From contig JAVBKA010000132.1 of assembly GCA_031546715.1 (NCBI GenBank), positions 1 to 13,011 on the forward strand: a DNA stretch of 13,011 nucleotides, read 5' to 3'. Below the pieces are notes generated by a model. That model had not been told where the DNA came from, did not search any database, and saw only the letters and a list, made by a program, of their open reading frames with translations. Position 1 is the first letter of the stretch. Every line of letters starts with the position of its first letter. A program made the position numbers and the translations under genes. Origin of the DNA: JAVBKA01 sp031546715. Lineage in GTDB: Bacteria > Bacillota > Clostridia > Oscillospirales > UBA929. This document shows, piece after piece, positions 1 through 7,166 of the stretch.

Positions 1-1730
1 TCTGGCTAATGGCTATTCTATGTGGATTTTTCTTTTTTATATCAGGAATTTATCAAAGCCTATGGCAATACCCCGGAATGGGCAGCCTTCTAAGGCTCTT
101 GTTTTCAACTGCGACAGCGAGCTTTAGTATTTATGTGTCCATGCGCATTGTCAACGGTTATTGGATAAATCCGGGCATTGGAATGATGGCGTTTTACCTG
201 CTTTTGACCTTGGCGGGGGCATATCGGCTAGCCCCTAGAATAATGTTTGTCCTGAGAGTTTTCCTCAACCGATATTATGGCAAGCCTGAAGATACTGTTC
301 AGCCAATCCGCACTATTGTTGTTGGTGCGGGGGAAACTGCGGCAAATTTCCTTTTTTCATGCAATAAAAACGGCAGGCATGTCCGGGAAATTCTTGCAGT
401 TTTAGATACAGACCCCAAAAAACACGGCTATTCTCTGCATGGACATGCCATAATCGGCGATGATTCACTTATTCCCGATTTATGCTCTAGACTTGATATT
501 GACGAAATTGTCGTCGCCATACCGTCACTTTCCAACGACAGACTACGAGAAATTGTTAGCCTACGACCAAAGGGTAAATGTAAGGTCAGGCTGATTAAGT
601 CAATAGAAAACAAATATGCCGGAGCAGAGGAAAACCTCAGAGATATCAACATCGGAGACTTGCTGGGTAGACCTGAATCTAATCTTGATACCCAAGGAAT
701 TTCCACTTGGCTTAAAGGAAAAACCATTATGGTAACAGGCGGTGGCGGCTCAATCGGAAGCGAGATTTGCCGTAACCTTTTGACCTATGACCCTGTTAAG
801 ATTGTAATTTTTGACATATCGGAAAATAATGCTCATAACCTAAAGCAAGAACTTGTTATTAAGCTAGGGCAGTCCGCAAAGTACCGTGTTGCAGTGAGAA
901 TTGGCTCAGTGCAGGACGAAGTTAGGCTTAACGAAGTATTTGAGGAGTTTAAGCCTCAGGTGGTCTTTCACGCGGCGGCGTATAAGCATGTGCCGCTAAT
1001 GGAAGAATGTCCCACTCTTGCGGTTGAAAATAATATATTTGGAACATGGAACACAGCGAGATGTGCGCTAAAACATAAGGTGTCCAGATTTGTAATGATT
1101 AGTACTGATAAGGCCGTGAATCCCACAAATGTTATGGGTGCGTCAAAGCGGGTTTCGGAGCTTTTAACGCTTAGTCTTAACGGTCAGGGCGTAACAGAAT
1201 TCATGTGTGTGCGGTTCGGAAATGTCCTTGATTCAAATGGAAGTGTTGTTCCAACCTTTAAAGCTCAAATTGAAGCGGGCGGTCCAGTCACGGTTACACA
1301 TAAAGATATGATTCGTTATTTCATGACTATTCCAGAGGCTGCGGGACTTGTGATTCAAGCGGGCGCAATGGCTAAGGGCGGCGAGATTTTCATTTTGGAT
1401 ATGGGTCAGCCAGTAAGAATAATCGATTTAGCTGAAAACATGATTAGAATGATTGGACTAACCCCTGGTGCGGACATAAAAATCGAGTTTACAGGACTAA
1501 GACCCGGCGAAAAAATGTTTGAAGAGCTTTTGCTTGATGAAGAAGGCATCCTAAAAACCCAAAATGAGAAAATTTTTGTGGCGCGACCGATAAAGCTCGA
1601 TGTCGAAGAAAGTAAGCATATTGTTAAGAAGCTTCAAAAGGCCGTAATCGAACAAGCTGATGCTAGAACTACTTTATCTGAAATCATTCCGGAGTATAAA
1701 CAGAAGGGCAGTGAAATTAATGGCAAGTAA
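1..1730 (+). CDS. FlaA1/WbpM/CapD-type nucleotide-sugar 4,6-dehydratase, 5' partial
   Basis: Membrane-bound polysaccharide biosynthesis protein of the WbpM/PglF/CapD family, expected to convert UDP-GlcNAc to a 4-keto-6-deoxy sugar for surface glycans. Numbering from the first Met in the window (base 9), hydrophobic helices fill about residues 1-85. A first Rossmann-like domain starts at VVGAGE (104-109). The catalytic SDR domain starts at TGGGGSIGS (243-251), followed by HAAAYKHVPL (321-330), STDKA (365-369) and VMGASK (375-380). Met376 stands where classical SDRs have Tyr, giving the Ser-Met-Lys arrangement typical of this dehydratase group. The frame is open to the left edge (Trp-Leu precede Met1), and family members are usually somewhat longer than these 573 residues, so the true start probably lies upstream. 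It overlaps the next gene by 11 bases. The family is secure; the exact sugar product is inference. Confidence 0.92.
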   Translation, partial: WLMAILCGFFFFISGIYQSLWQYPGMGSLLRLLFSTATASFSIYVSMRIVNGYWINPGIGMMAFYLLLTLAGAYRLAPRIMFVLRVFLNRYYGKPEDTVQPIRTIVVGAGETAANFLFSCNKNGRHVREILAVLDTDPKKHGYSLHGHAIIGDDSLIPDLCSRLDIDEIVVAIPSLSNDRLREIVSLRPKGKCKVRLIKSIENKYAGAEENLRDINIGDLLGRPESNLDTQGISTWLKGKTIMVTGGGGSIGSEICRNLLTYDPVKIVIFDISENNAHNLKQELVIKLGQSAKYRVAVRIGSVQDEVRLNEVFEEFKPQVVFHAAAYKHVPLMEECPTLAVENNIFGTWNTARCALKHKVSRFVMISTDKAVNPTNVMGASKRVSELLTLSLNGQGVTEFMCVRFGNVLDSNGSVVPTFKAQIEAGGPVTVTHKDMIRYFMTIPEAAGLVIQAGAMAKGGEIFILDMGQPVRIIDLAENMIRMIGLTPGADIKIEFTGLRPGEKMFEELLLDEEGILKTQNEKIFVARPIKLDVEESKHIVKKLQKAVIEQADARTTLSEIIPEYKQKGSEINGK

Positions 1731-3432
1731 CAAAAAGCAAATCAAGGTTAGTACCCCGCCTCAGGATGAAGGGCAAGCACTTGCAAAATTGGAAAAACAG
1801 GCAAAGATTTTTAATGACAAATGGAGATTGGCGTTTGAAAGGCTTACGGATGTTTTCCTCATTCTGTTCGCACTTGTTTTCCCTCTAGCTCTTGGTGCGC
1901 AAAAGTATGGCACACTTACGGAGTTTAAGGCGTCGTTTGTTTATGTGACTTGCGGTATCGCTGCTGCGTTGCTGCTTGTAATGTTTACTGCGTACATGCT
2001 AATAGGCACAAAGTTTGAACGTTCGCAAATGTTTAAAGGCTTTAAAATAAGAATTTACGAATGGGCACTGATTGCATACCTACTAGTTAATCTTGTCAGC
2101 TCAATTTTGTCTGACCATCAAAACGCTGTATGGCTAGGCTGGGAAACCCGTAACGACGGCTTTGTAATTTTATGCTGTTATTCATTGATATTTTTCCTGA
2201 TTTCAAGAGGATTAAAGCCTAAAAAAATTCATTTATATGCATTTTCTCTAGGTGTATTTCTCGTTGGATTTATAGCACTGCTTCAATTCCTCGGACAGGA
2301 CATATTTAATCTCTTCCCGTATCTTAACGCTGACCCGAACTATTCTGATGGTACAACGCCTTATCACGGCGGATTATCCATTACGTATCGCACAACTCTT
2401 GGGAACATCGATATAGTTTCAACGTTTTGCGCAGTTTATGCATTGTTCTTTAGTATATTGTATGTTGAAAGCAAAAAGCCTATTAGATTTGCATACCTAA
2501 CTGTTTCTGCTATGACTTTTCTTACGCTACTTATTGCCGCCGCTGATGCAGGCAAGGTGGGTGTTTTAGTATGCATGGTGCTTTTGATTCCTTACTGGAT
2601 TTCAAAAAAGGAACGTTTTGGAAAAATCCTCATTGTTTTGTCGTCATGGGGTATTTCTTATGCTTGGTACCACGGATATCTAGCATCAGTGAAGCAAAAA
2701 TATGAATCAGGCGAAATGATTCTGCGCAAGTTTGAAGAAAACTTGATTAACGGATACAGCCCTGTGAATTTATTACCGTGGATTCTGCTGAGTTTGCTCG
2801 CAGTTGGCGTTGGGGTACTGCTTCTGCACCTTAAGCCTATTAAGTGGCTAGCGCAAAAAACTGCGGTTATCAGCGGTTTCGTATTACTGGTTGTTGCTAT
2901 TGGCGGCGGGCTTCTGGGAGTAGAGCTGCTTGGAGCAAGAATGTCTGACAATCCAAATAATGTCATTTATCAAGCCCGTGAGGTAATGCATGGAAATTTC
3001 CATGATGACTTTGGTTCTGCCCGCGGGTACATTTGGAGAATTGCCATGGAGGAAGTCCCTAAAGCACTTGCCATTGGAACCGGACCGGATACCTTCGGAT
3101 TTACCGTTGGTACGGCGCATTATGATGACTCTATAGCACGATATAGCGTTTATTTTGATAAAGCTCATAATGAATTCTTGCAGATTCTTATTTGTAGTGG
3201 ACTGATTGGATTACTCAGTTACCTATTATTCTTTGGCAGCTTGCTTGTTACCGGACTCAAGCATGCGCTGAATAGACCTTGGGTTATAGCCGCTATTGCC
3301 GGAACGGCTGGTTATCTTATTCAGTCGTTTTTCGGTCTTGCTGTTCCAATTTCGTACCCATTCCTTTGGATTATGGCGGGAGTTGTCGGCGCTTGTATCA
3401 AAAGGGACGATAAATTTAGCAATGAGCTTTAG
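1720..3432 (+). CDS. O-antigen ligase/polymerase (WaaL/Wzy_C)-like membrane protein
   Basis: A 570-residue polytopic membrane protein of the O-antigen ligase family, likely to polymerise lipid-linked glycan or transfer it at the outer face of the membrane. I chose ATG 1720 (MASNKKQ) because AGAAGGG (1702-1708) lies 11 bases before it; an in-frame ATG at 1660 would give a 60-base overlap and has no comparable site. A charged cytoplasmic N-terminus of about 45 residues precedes roughly ten or more hydrophobic helices. The signature Wzy_C region is near the C-terminus: R435-G-Y-I-W-R440, then GTGPDTFGF, then AHNEFLQ with His483, followed by more helices. The gene overlaps the dehydratase gene and is followed by a terminator, so the two end one operon. 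Ligase and polymerase cannot be told apart from sequence; being in a Gram-positive, the acceptor is unknown. Confidence 0.85.
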   Translation: MASNKKQIKVSTPPQDEGQALAKLEKQAKIFNDKWRLAFERLTDVFLILFALVFPLALGAQKYGTLTEFKASFVYVTCGIAAALLLVMFTAYMLIGTKFERSQMFKGFKIRIYEWALIAYLLVNLVSSILSDHQNAVWLGWETRNDGFVILCCYSLIFFLISRGLKPKKIHLYAFSLGVFLVGFIALLQFLGQDIFNLFPYLNADPNYSDGTTPYHGGLSITYRTTLGNIDIVSTFCAVYALFFSILYVESKKPIRFAYLTVSAMTFLTLLIAAADAGKVGVLVCMVLLIPYWISKKERFGKILIVLSSWGISYAWYHGYLASVKQKYESGEMILRKFEENLINGYSPVNLLPWILLSLLAVGVGVLLLHLKPIKWLAQKTAVISGFVLLVVAIGGGLLGVELLGARMSDNPNNVIYQAREVMHGNFHDDFGSARGYIWRIAMEEVPKALAIGTGPDTFGFTVGTAHYDDSIARYSVYFDKAHNEFLQILICSGLIGLLSYLLFFGSLLVTGLKHALNRPWVIAAIAGTAGYLIQSFFGLAVPISYPFLWIMAGVVGACIKRDDKFSNEL

Positions 3433-3451
3433 TCTACATTAATGTTGACTG

Positions 3452-3480
3452 TTGCACTTTAGCCGTTAATGATGTATACT
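3452..3480 (+). promoter_or_regulatory. Promoter for the VanX-like lipoprotein gene
   Basis: TTGCAC (3452-3457), 17 bases, TATACT (3475-3480). The -10 matches 5 of 6 consensus bases; the -35 is weak. Predicted start of transcription is near 3487, inside the upstream arm of the terminator hairpin that ends the previous operon. A transcript starting there would lack the full hairpin and could read into the lipoprotein gene. Confidence 0.5.
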
Positions 3481-3481
3481 A

Positions 3482-3520
3482 CTGCTGCAACCTTTTCAGA
3501 GGTGCAGCAGTTTGTTTTTT
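3482..3520 (+). terminator. Terminator of the polysaccharide operon
   Basis: Arms CTGCTGCAACC (3482-3492) and GGTGCAGCAG (3501-3510) pair with a single bulged A, around the loop TTTTCAGA. TTTGTTTTTT follows at 3511-3520. It lies 49 bases after the O-antigen ligase-like gene. Confidence 0.82.
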
Positions 3521-3554
3521 AAAGATGATAAATCGATAGATTCAAGGAGCGAAA

Positions 3555-4703
3555 ATGAAGAGAGCTATTTTTCTAATTACAATGGTTGGCTTGCTGTTAG
3601 TATTATCTTCCTGTATGGTACTTAAAAGCCAAATATCAGACGATGATGGTAGTGCGGCGAAAGTCACACCAACACCTGCCGCGGTTTTTTCAGCCCTTGA
3701 CGTTGAGTACGACGCACCATATGAGGCGTTTGTCATCGACAGCGAAACACCGCTTTTTACCCGTGACCTGTCAGCGGACGTGGAAGCCTTATCCGAAGAG
3801 GTGCTTGAGCAAACCGACACACTGGATGCCAACGAAATCGTCACGGTTTACGGGCAGGACAGCACCGATGAATTTAAAATTGTAGGAACGCAACGTAAAA
3901 TTTATGGCTATATTCGGACTGCGTTGCTTAGCAACTATGACCCGACGGCGATGGTTAAGGTCGCTGTTGAACCGGAAAAAATGGAAAAACCTAATTTGTT
4001 GCATCAAGAGGCAAAGCTTGTTGATGTTTCGAGTGTTTTGACAAAGGCTATTCTGATGCCCGTACCCATGCCAACTCCCACTCCAGCTGAGAATAAAGCA
4101 TCTGAAACCAACCACAAGACTTCGCCGTCACCGTCACCATCTGTCTCGCCGCTACCTGCAAATATTGATGGACCGCTCCTGTATCCTGCGCTGTCATCTA
4201 TTGATAACCCGCTTAAAAGTGTACTGGTAAAACGCCACACGCTTTTGCTTGATTACGAAACCGCCAAAAAACTGCAAGCCGCCGAAGAAAAGGCCGCAGC
4301 GTTGGGATATCATCTAAAGATTTACTGCGGGTACGCGTCTATGACTGTATTTTATAAGATTTATCATGCGATAAATGATGAATCATTGATACCAGACCCG
4401 AAAAATGGTACTTATTATGCTCAAGGCATTGCAGTAGACCTAACCTTGGTTGACGGAAAGGGCGTAGAGCTTAAAATGCCGTCAACGGTTTACGATTATA
4501 ATAATGCAGTAAAAACCGACTCTGCGACTTCTGTAGGTGGTTCGCAAAACTACCAAGTATTGCTTGGAATTATGAAGGAAGTAGGGTTTGAACCCTTTGG
4601 CGAGATGTGGTGGCAGTTTTATGACACCACTAGGGCGGACTTACGAGTAACAAATTATGATGTTGACAGTGAAAACCTTATTCTTAAGGCCGAAAAAGTA
4701 TAA
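3555..4703 (+). CDS. Lipoprotein with degenerate VanX-like (M15D) domain
   Basis: A 382-residue exported lipoprotein. The signal peptide ends in the lipobox LSSC with Cys20 as lipid anchor. Residues about 50-130 look like a bacterial SH3 domain; residues 168-205 are a Pro/Ser/Thr linker with TPTP and SPSPSPS repeats. Residues 206-370 resemble VanX/DdpX D-Ala-D-Ala dipeptidases: IYCGYA (256-261), TYYAQGIAVDLTL (286-298) and EMWWQF (350-355). In active VanX these places hold Arg71, the SxHxxGxAxD zinc motif and EWWH. Here Arg is Ala261, the zinc His is Tyr288, the catalytic Glu is Met351 and the second zinc His is Gln354; only Asp295 remains. I infer a non-catalytic, perhaps peptidoglycan-stem-binding, protein. 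AAGGAG (3544-3549) lies 5 bases before the ATG. Single-gene unit with its own promoter and terminator. The fold is fairly sure, the role unknown. Confidence 0.8.
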   Translation: MKRAIFLITMVGLLLVLSSCMVLKSQISDDDGSAAKVTPTPAAVFSALDVEYDAPYEAFVIDSETPLFTRDLSADVEALSEEVLEQTDTLDANEIVTVYGQDSTDEFKIVGTQRKIYGYIRTALLSNYDPTAMVKVAVEPEKMEKPNLLHQEAKLVDVSSVLTKAILMPVPMPTPTPAENKASETNHKTSPSPSPSVSPLPANIDGPLLYPALSSIDNPLKSVLVKRHTLLLDYETAKKLQAAEEKAAALGYHLKIYCGYASMTVFYKIYHAINDESLIPDPKNGTYYAQGIAVDLTLVDGKGVELKMPSTVYDYNNAVKTDSATSVGGSQNYQVLLGIMKEVGFEPFGEMWWQFYDTTRADLRVTNYDVDSENLILKAEKV

Positions 4704-4764
4704 TTTTTTAACTTAGCCTCTAAGAACCAAAGCTGAGTGCTTTATTACAAATTTCACAGACGAA

Positions 4765-4790
4765 AAAAAGATGGGGCGACCCATCTTTTT
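4765..4790. terminator. Bidirectional terminator between convergent genes
   Basis: A perfect 11-base-pair stem, AAAAAGATGGG (4765-4775) and CCCATCTTTTT (4780-4790), closes on a GCGA (GNRA) tetraloop. The A-rich left arm and T-rich right arm give a U-tract in either direction, so it can serve both the lipoprotein gene on the plus strand and the hisF-RDD unit on the minus strand. Confidence 0.88.
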
Positions 4791-4813
4791 ATTTCAGCTC
4801 TATCAGTAAAGAA

Positions 4814-5422
4814 TTAATAAAGACCAAGCAGTAGCTCTGAGAGTGTTTCATCAGCGAGGATTGTGCTAAGCAATGGCAAGGATTTTACAATTGATAATAC
4901 TAAAAAGAAAATCACGTAAAACACGAGACGCACAGAAGAAGGTCTGCGATATGCAACAATTGTACCAGAAAGTTTGTCCCAAAAGGTAACTTTGTTTAAA
5001 ATTAAGTATCTAAAGGAAAAAAACATTGCTACCATCATTAACTGTGAACGCAAGGCAAGCCCTACCGAATATGCGACTATTGTACGCTTAAAGGCGGGTG
5101 TAAACGGAAGTTTACCGTTATCAGAGGTTACAACAAACACTCCTAAAAGTGCCTTGCCTGGGGTTGAACCAAAGACCGATAAGCATAGCGCAATTAACGG
5201 TACAGCAGTAACGGTGCATAATAAATTGAGCGCAAGCCCCATGAGGCTTAATGAAAAATTAATGTACAGCTCAGAGTTATACAAAAAAATAGCAAGCTCA
5301 AAGGGTATTGAAAATAGGTTAATATCGAGCAAAAAGGCGAGCAAACGAACCCATGGGTGGTGAACCTTTTCATAGGGCGGCGGGGGAGCATCAAAACGAG
5401 GTGTAGGGGCTTGGTTGAACAT
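4814..5422 (-). CDS. RDD family membrane protein
   Basis: A 202-residue integral membrane protein of the RDD family, a broad group of poorly characterised small membrane proteins, some linked to ion transport or stress. A Pro-rich cytoplasmic N-terminus (PPPP at 13-16) is followed by the RDD signature VRLLAFLLD with Arg26 and Asp33. GSTPGKALLGVFVV (85-98) matches the family's usual GxTxGKxxxGxxVV. WDKLSGTIVAYRR (148-160) matches the usual HDxxxGTxVV, with Trp in place of His. Hydrophobic segments lie near 28-48, 55-84, 115-142 and 165-190. The ATG shares one base with the hisF stop (TAATG), and an AGGTGAGG-like site lies inside the hisF end, so translation is coupled to hisF. The functional link to histidine synthesis is unclear. 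Confidence 0.82.
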   Translation of the reverse strand: MFNQAPTPRFDAPPPPYEKVHHPWVRLLAFLLDINLFSIPFELAIFLYNSELYINFSLSLMGLALNLLCTVTAVPLIALCLSVFGSTPGKALLGVFVVTSDNGKLPFTPAFKRTIVAYSVGLALRSQLMMVAMFFSFRYLILNKVTFWDKLSGTIVAYRRPSSVRLVFYVIFFLVLSIVKSLPLLSTILADETLSELLLGLY

Positions 5423-6180
5423 TATAACCTCACCTTAACGCCGTTGGTTTGTAGGTGTTTTTTCACATCCATAACCGAAAGCTCTTTGAAATGAAACAGC
5501 GAAGCTGCTAGCACGGCATCTGCGCCACCATCGACAATGGCTGAATAAAAATGTTCAAGTTTTCCCGCTCCTCCTGAAGCAATAACAGGAATATCCACAG
5601 ACGAGGAAACGCCCTTAAGCATGGCTATATCAAATCCGGTTTTCATACCATCTGTGTTAGTTCCGGTAAGCAAAATCTCACATGCGCCCAACGAGGCAAC
5701 GTGCTTTGCCCATTCAAATGCGTCAATGCCAGTGCCCTGCATACCGCCATGCGTGCAAACCTCATATTTGCCATCTCCGCAGGGACGAGCGTCTATTGCA
5801 GACACGACGAATTTGCTGCCAAACTCTTTTGAAGCCTCAGATATGAGGGCGGGATTCTTTACAGCGGCAGAATTAATGCCTACCTTACTCACGCCGAGTT
5901 CAAGTAATGCGCCGATATGAGAAACTGAGCTGATTCCTCCGCCCACAGCAAATGGGACAGTGACGACACTCAAAACTCGCTTAACAACGTCCATCAACGT
6001 TGGACGTCCTTCAACGGTTGCGGCGATATCTAGCAAAACAAGCTCGTCAGCACCTTGCTCACAGTATTTCTTCGCCAGCACAACAGGGTCGGCAACACTT
6101 TTCACGTTTTCAAAGTTTACACCCTTAACCACAAAACCGTCTTTATAATCCAAACAAGGGATGACGCGCCTATAATCCAT
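5422..6180 (-). CDS. hisF: Imidazole glycerol phosphate synthase, cyclase subunit HisF
   Basis: A full-length (252-residue) HisF, the TIM-barrel cyclase that uses ammonia from HisH to turn PRFAR into imidazole glycerol phosphate and AICAR, joining histidine and purine synthesis. It starts MDYRRVIPCLD, and catalytic Asp11 and Asp130 fall at their canonical numbers. Phosphate-binding loops VGGGI (79-83) and ASGGAG are present, as is THGG. AAGGAG lies 7 bases before the ATG, behind a strong promoter. It stands apart from hisA, hisH and other his genes, paired only with an RDD protein. The loop LTGTNTDGMKTG differs from the common LTSMDxDGTKxG. WbuZ-type HisF paralogues of glycan pathways are an alternative because glycan genes are nearby, but the conserved motifs and length favour true HisF. 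Confidence 0.92.
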   Translation of the reverse strand: MDYRRVIPCLDYKDGFVVKGVNFENVKSVADPVVLAKKYCEQGADELVLLDIAATVEGRPTLMDVVKRVLSVVTVPFAVGGGISSVSHIGALLELGVSKVGINSAAVKNPALISEASKEFGSKFVVSAIDARPCGDGKYEVCTHGGMQGTGIDAFEWAKHVASLGACEILLTGTNTDGMKTGFDIAMLKGVSSSVDIPVIASGGAGKLEHFYSAIVDGGADAVLAASLFHFKELSVMDVKKHLQTNGVKVRL

Positions 6181-6204
6181 ACAATTGCTCCTTATGCATA
6201 TTTA

Positions 6205-6249
6205 AGGGTCACTCAAGTGCTTGAGTTAGTTTGAGCCTATTAGAACCCT
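6205..6249 (-). promoter_or_regulatory. Nested inverted repeats in the hisF leader
   Basis: Between the predicted hisF transcription start (near 6262) and its ribosome binding site, ACTCAAG (6211-6217) and CTTGAGT (6220-6226) form a near-perfect 16-base palindrome. AGGGT (6205-6209) and ACCCT (6245-6249) could pair around it. This could be an operator or a leader RNA structure. I see no T-box TGGNACCGCG element and no leader peptide rich in histidine. Confidence 0.3.
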
Positions 6250-6268
6250 CTAAATTAACAGCATTATT

Positions 6269-6297
6269 ACAATACCATGCTTCACACTGATTGTCAA
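6269..6297 (-). promoter_or_regulatory. Sigma-A-type promoter for hisF-RDD
   Basis: On the minus strand TTGACA (6292-6297, all 6 consensus bases), a 17-base spacer and TATTGT (6269-6274, 4 of 6). Predicted start near 6262, giving a leader of about 80 bases. Confidence 0.72.
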
Positions 6298-6348
6298 TGA
6301 ATGCATTGATATATAAGGCTTTTGGGATGAAACTTTACGAAGTTTATA

Positions 6349-6377
6349 TTGACTTTTTGTATATAGTGCTATATTAT
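6349..6377 (+). promoter_or_regulatory. Sigma-A-type promoter for the GyrI-like gene
   Basis: TTGACT (6349-6354), 17 bases, TATTAT (6372-6377); each box matches 5 of 6 consensus bases. It points away from the hisF promoter, with about 50 bases between the two -35 boxes. Confidence 0.75.
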
Positions 6378-6407
6378 TGAATCACTTAATACGAAAGGAC
6401 GTTGAAT

Positions 6408-6908
6408 ATGACAGAAATTGTGAAGATTTATCGTGAAAGTCTGCCAGAGCTGAGATTAATCGGTCTGCGCTATACAGACGTGGACCGTGAGAACGGCGGC
6501 TTTGGTCACAAATGGGGGGAGTTTTTTCAAAGCAGAACAGCGGAAAAACTAAAAAATACAGGAGCTGTGCCTGTAAATGGATGCGATAATGTCGGTTGTA
6601 TGCGATGTATTGACGAATTTGAATATTGGATAGGTGCATTTTTCGCAACTAACACCGCTGTTCCCGAAGGCTTTTCATATGTCGATATTCCCGCAGGAGA
6701 TATTGGCACATGCTGGATTTATGGCAACGGTGATAACGGTGAGGTATATGGAATGAAGCCTCATGAAATGTGTATGGAAAAAATCAAAGAAGCGGGCTGG
6801 AACGTGCAAGATAATGCATGGTTCTTTGAACGTTACGATGAAAAAAGGTTTATGGAAAAGGATGAAAAAGGGAACATAATTTTAGATTACTGCGCATACC
6901 TAGTATAG
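6408..6908 (+). CDS. GyrI-like effector-binding domain protein
   Basis: A 166-residue cytoplasmic protein consisting only of a GyrI-like (SOUL/AraC effector-binding) domain with no DNA-binding part. Such proteins bind or hydrolyse small hydrophobic or cationic molecules, or act as stand-alone ligand sensors. EYWIGAFF (72-79), VPEGFSYVDIPAGDIG (85-100) and FFERYDEKRF (139-148) follow the family pattern, with Glu141 at the position of the conserved pocket acid. It has several Cys (60s, 102, 122, 162) and ends ILDYCAYLV, the usual terminal strand. I chose ATG 6408 because AAAGGA (6394-6399) lies 8 bases before it; the TTG two codons earlier is poorly spaced. Transcribed alone from a strong promoter, diverging from hisF. 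Ligand unknown. Confidence 0.82.
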   Translation: MTEIVKIYRESLPELRLIGLRYTDVDRENGGFGHKWGEFFQSRTAEKLKNTGAVPVNGCDNVGCMRCIDEFEYWIGAFFATNTAVPEGFSYVDIPAGDIGTCWIYGNGDNGEVYGMKPHEMCMEKIKEAGWNVQDNAWFFERYDEKRFMEKDEKGNIILDYCAYLV

Positions 6909-6936
6909 CGGGCTTATGCGCGCAGACGATAGTAGC

Positions 6937-6962
6937 ACGTTGTCGAATACTGGCATATAATA
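6937..6962 (+). promoter_or_regulatory. Candidate sigma-K-like promoter for the Cys-rich peptide gene
   Basis: GCATATAATA (6953-6962) fits the sigma-K -10 pattern CATAnnnTA, and AC (6937-6938) lies 15 bases upstream of CATA. The same bases contain a perfect sigma-A -10, TATAAT (6956-6961), but I see no matching TTGACA at 16-18 bases. The sigma-K reading is inference from the consensus and from nearby spore genes. Confidence 0.35.
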
Positions 6963-7006
6963 CAGCAGGGTAACACCTACTTTCTGTTTTATGGAGGTTA
7001 AGTTAT

Positions 7007-7069
7007 ATGTGTTGTATTTGCAAGCTTCTAAGACCGTGCAGACGCCGTCGCAAAAAATGCGGCTGTTAG
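7007..7069 (+). CDS. 20-residue Cys/Arg-rich peptide
   Basis: A short open frame encoding MCCICKLLRPCRRRRKKCGC. It has six Cys (2, 3, 5, 11, 18, 20) and eight basic residues, four of them consecutive Arg. I do not recognise it. Evidence that it is real: GGAGG (6993-6997) lies 9 bases before the ATG, a TATAAT-containing promoter lies about 45 bases upstream, and a strong hairpin terminator begins 16 bases after the stop. The composition would allow metal (zinc or copper) binding, disulfide cross-linking, or binding to anionic surfaces. It lies just beyond the 3' end of spoIVA on the opposite strand, so a spore-coat or late sporulation role is a reasonable guess but unproved. No radical-SAM, transporter or protease gene that would mark it as a modified peptide is in the window. 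Confidence 0.6.
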   Translation: MCCICKLLRPCRRRRKKCGC

Positions 7070-7084
7070 TGTCGTTTGAATAGC

Positions 7085-7122
7085 AGAAGGGGAGAGAGCT
7101 TAGAGCTTTCTTCCCTTCTTTG
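7085..7122 (+). terminator. Terminator after the Cys-rich peptide gene
   Basis: A 15-base-pair stem, AGAAGGGGAGAGAGC (7085-7099) and GCTTTCTTCCCTTCT (7105-7119), with two G-U pairs and the loop TTAGA. The following T-run is short, so termination efficiency is uncertain. Confidence 0.68.
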
Positions 7123-7135
7123 ATTATTGACAAAA

Positions 7136-7166
7136 TACCCCTTCCCGGTACAGTAGGGAAGGGGTA
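7136..7166 (-). terminator. Hairpin, probable spoIVA terminator
   Basis: A perfect 11-base-pair stem, TACCCCTTCCC (7136-7146) and GGGAAGGGGTA (7156-7166), with a 9-base loop. Read on the minus strand it is followed by TTTTG, a modest U-tract, and it lies about 185 bases past the spoIVA stop. Read on the plus strand it has no U-tract. Confidence 0.5.

Noticed and set aside
1660..1719. Extended start for the O-antigen ligase-like protein
   Set aside because: It would lie inside the dehydratase gene for 60 more bases and lacks a good ribosome binding site; ATG 1720 has one.
4974..5363. A 129-codon plus-strand frame
   Set aside because: Lies antisense within the RDD gene, which has clear family motifs and coupled translation.
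6190..6260. A T-box or histidine attenuator before hisF
   Set aside because: No TGGNACCGCG element, no histidine-rich leader frame and no terminator with a U-tract in the leader.
6892..6921. GCGCATA...TATGCGC inverted repeat at the end of the GyrI-like gene
   Set aside because: Only 7 base pairs with a 16-base loop and no U-tract; too weak to call a terminator.
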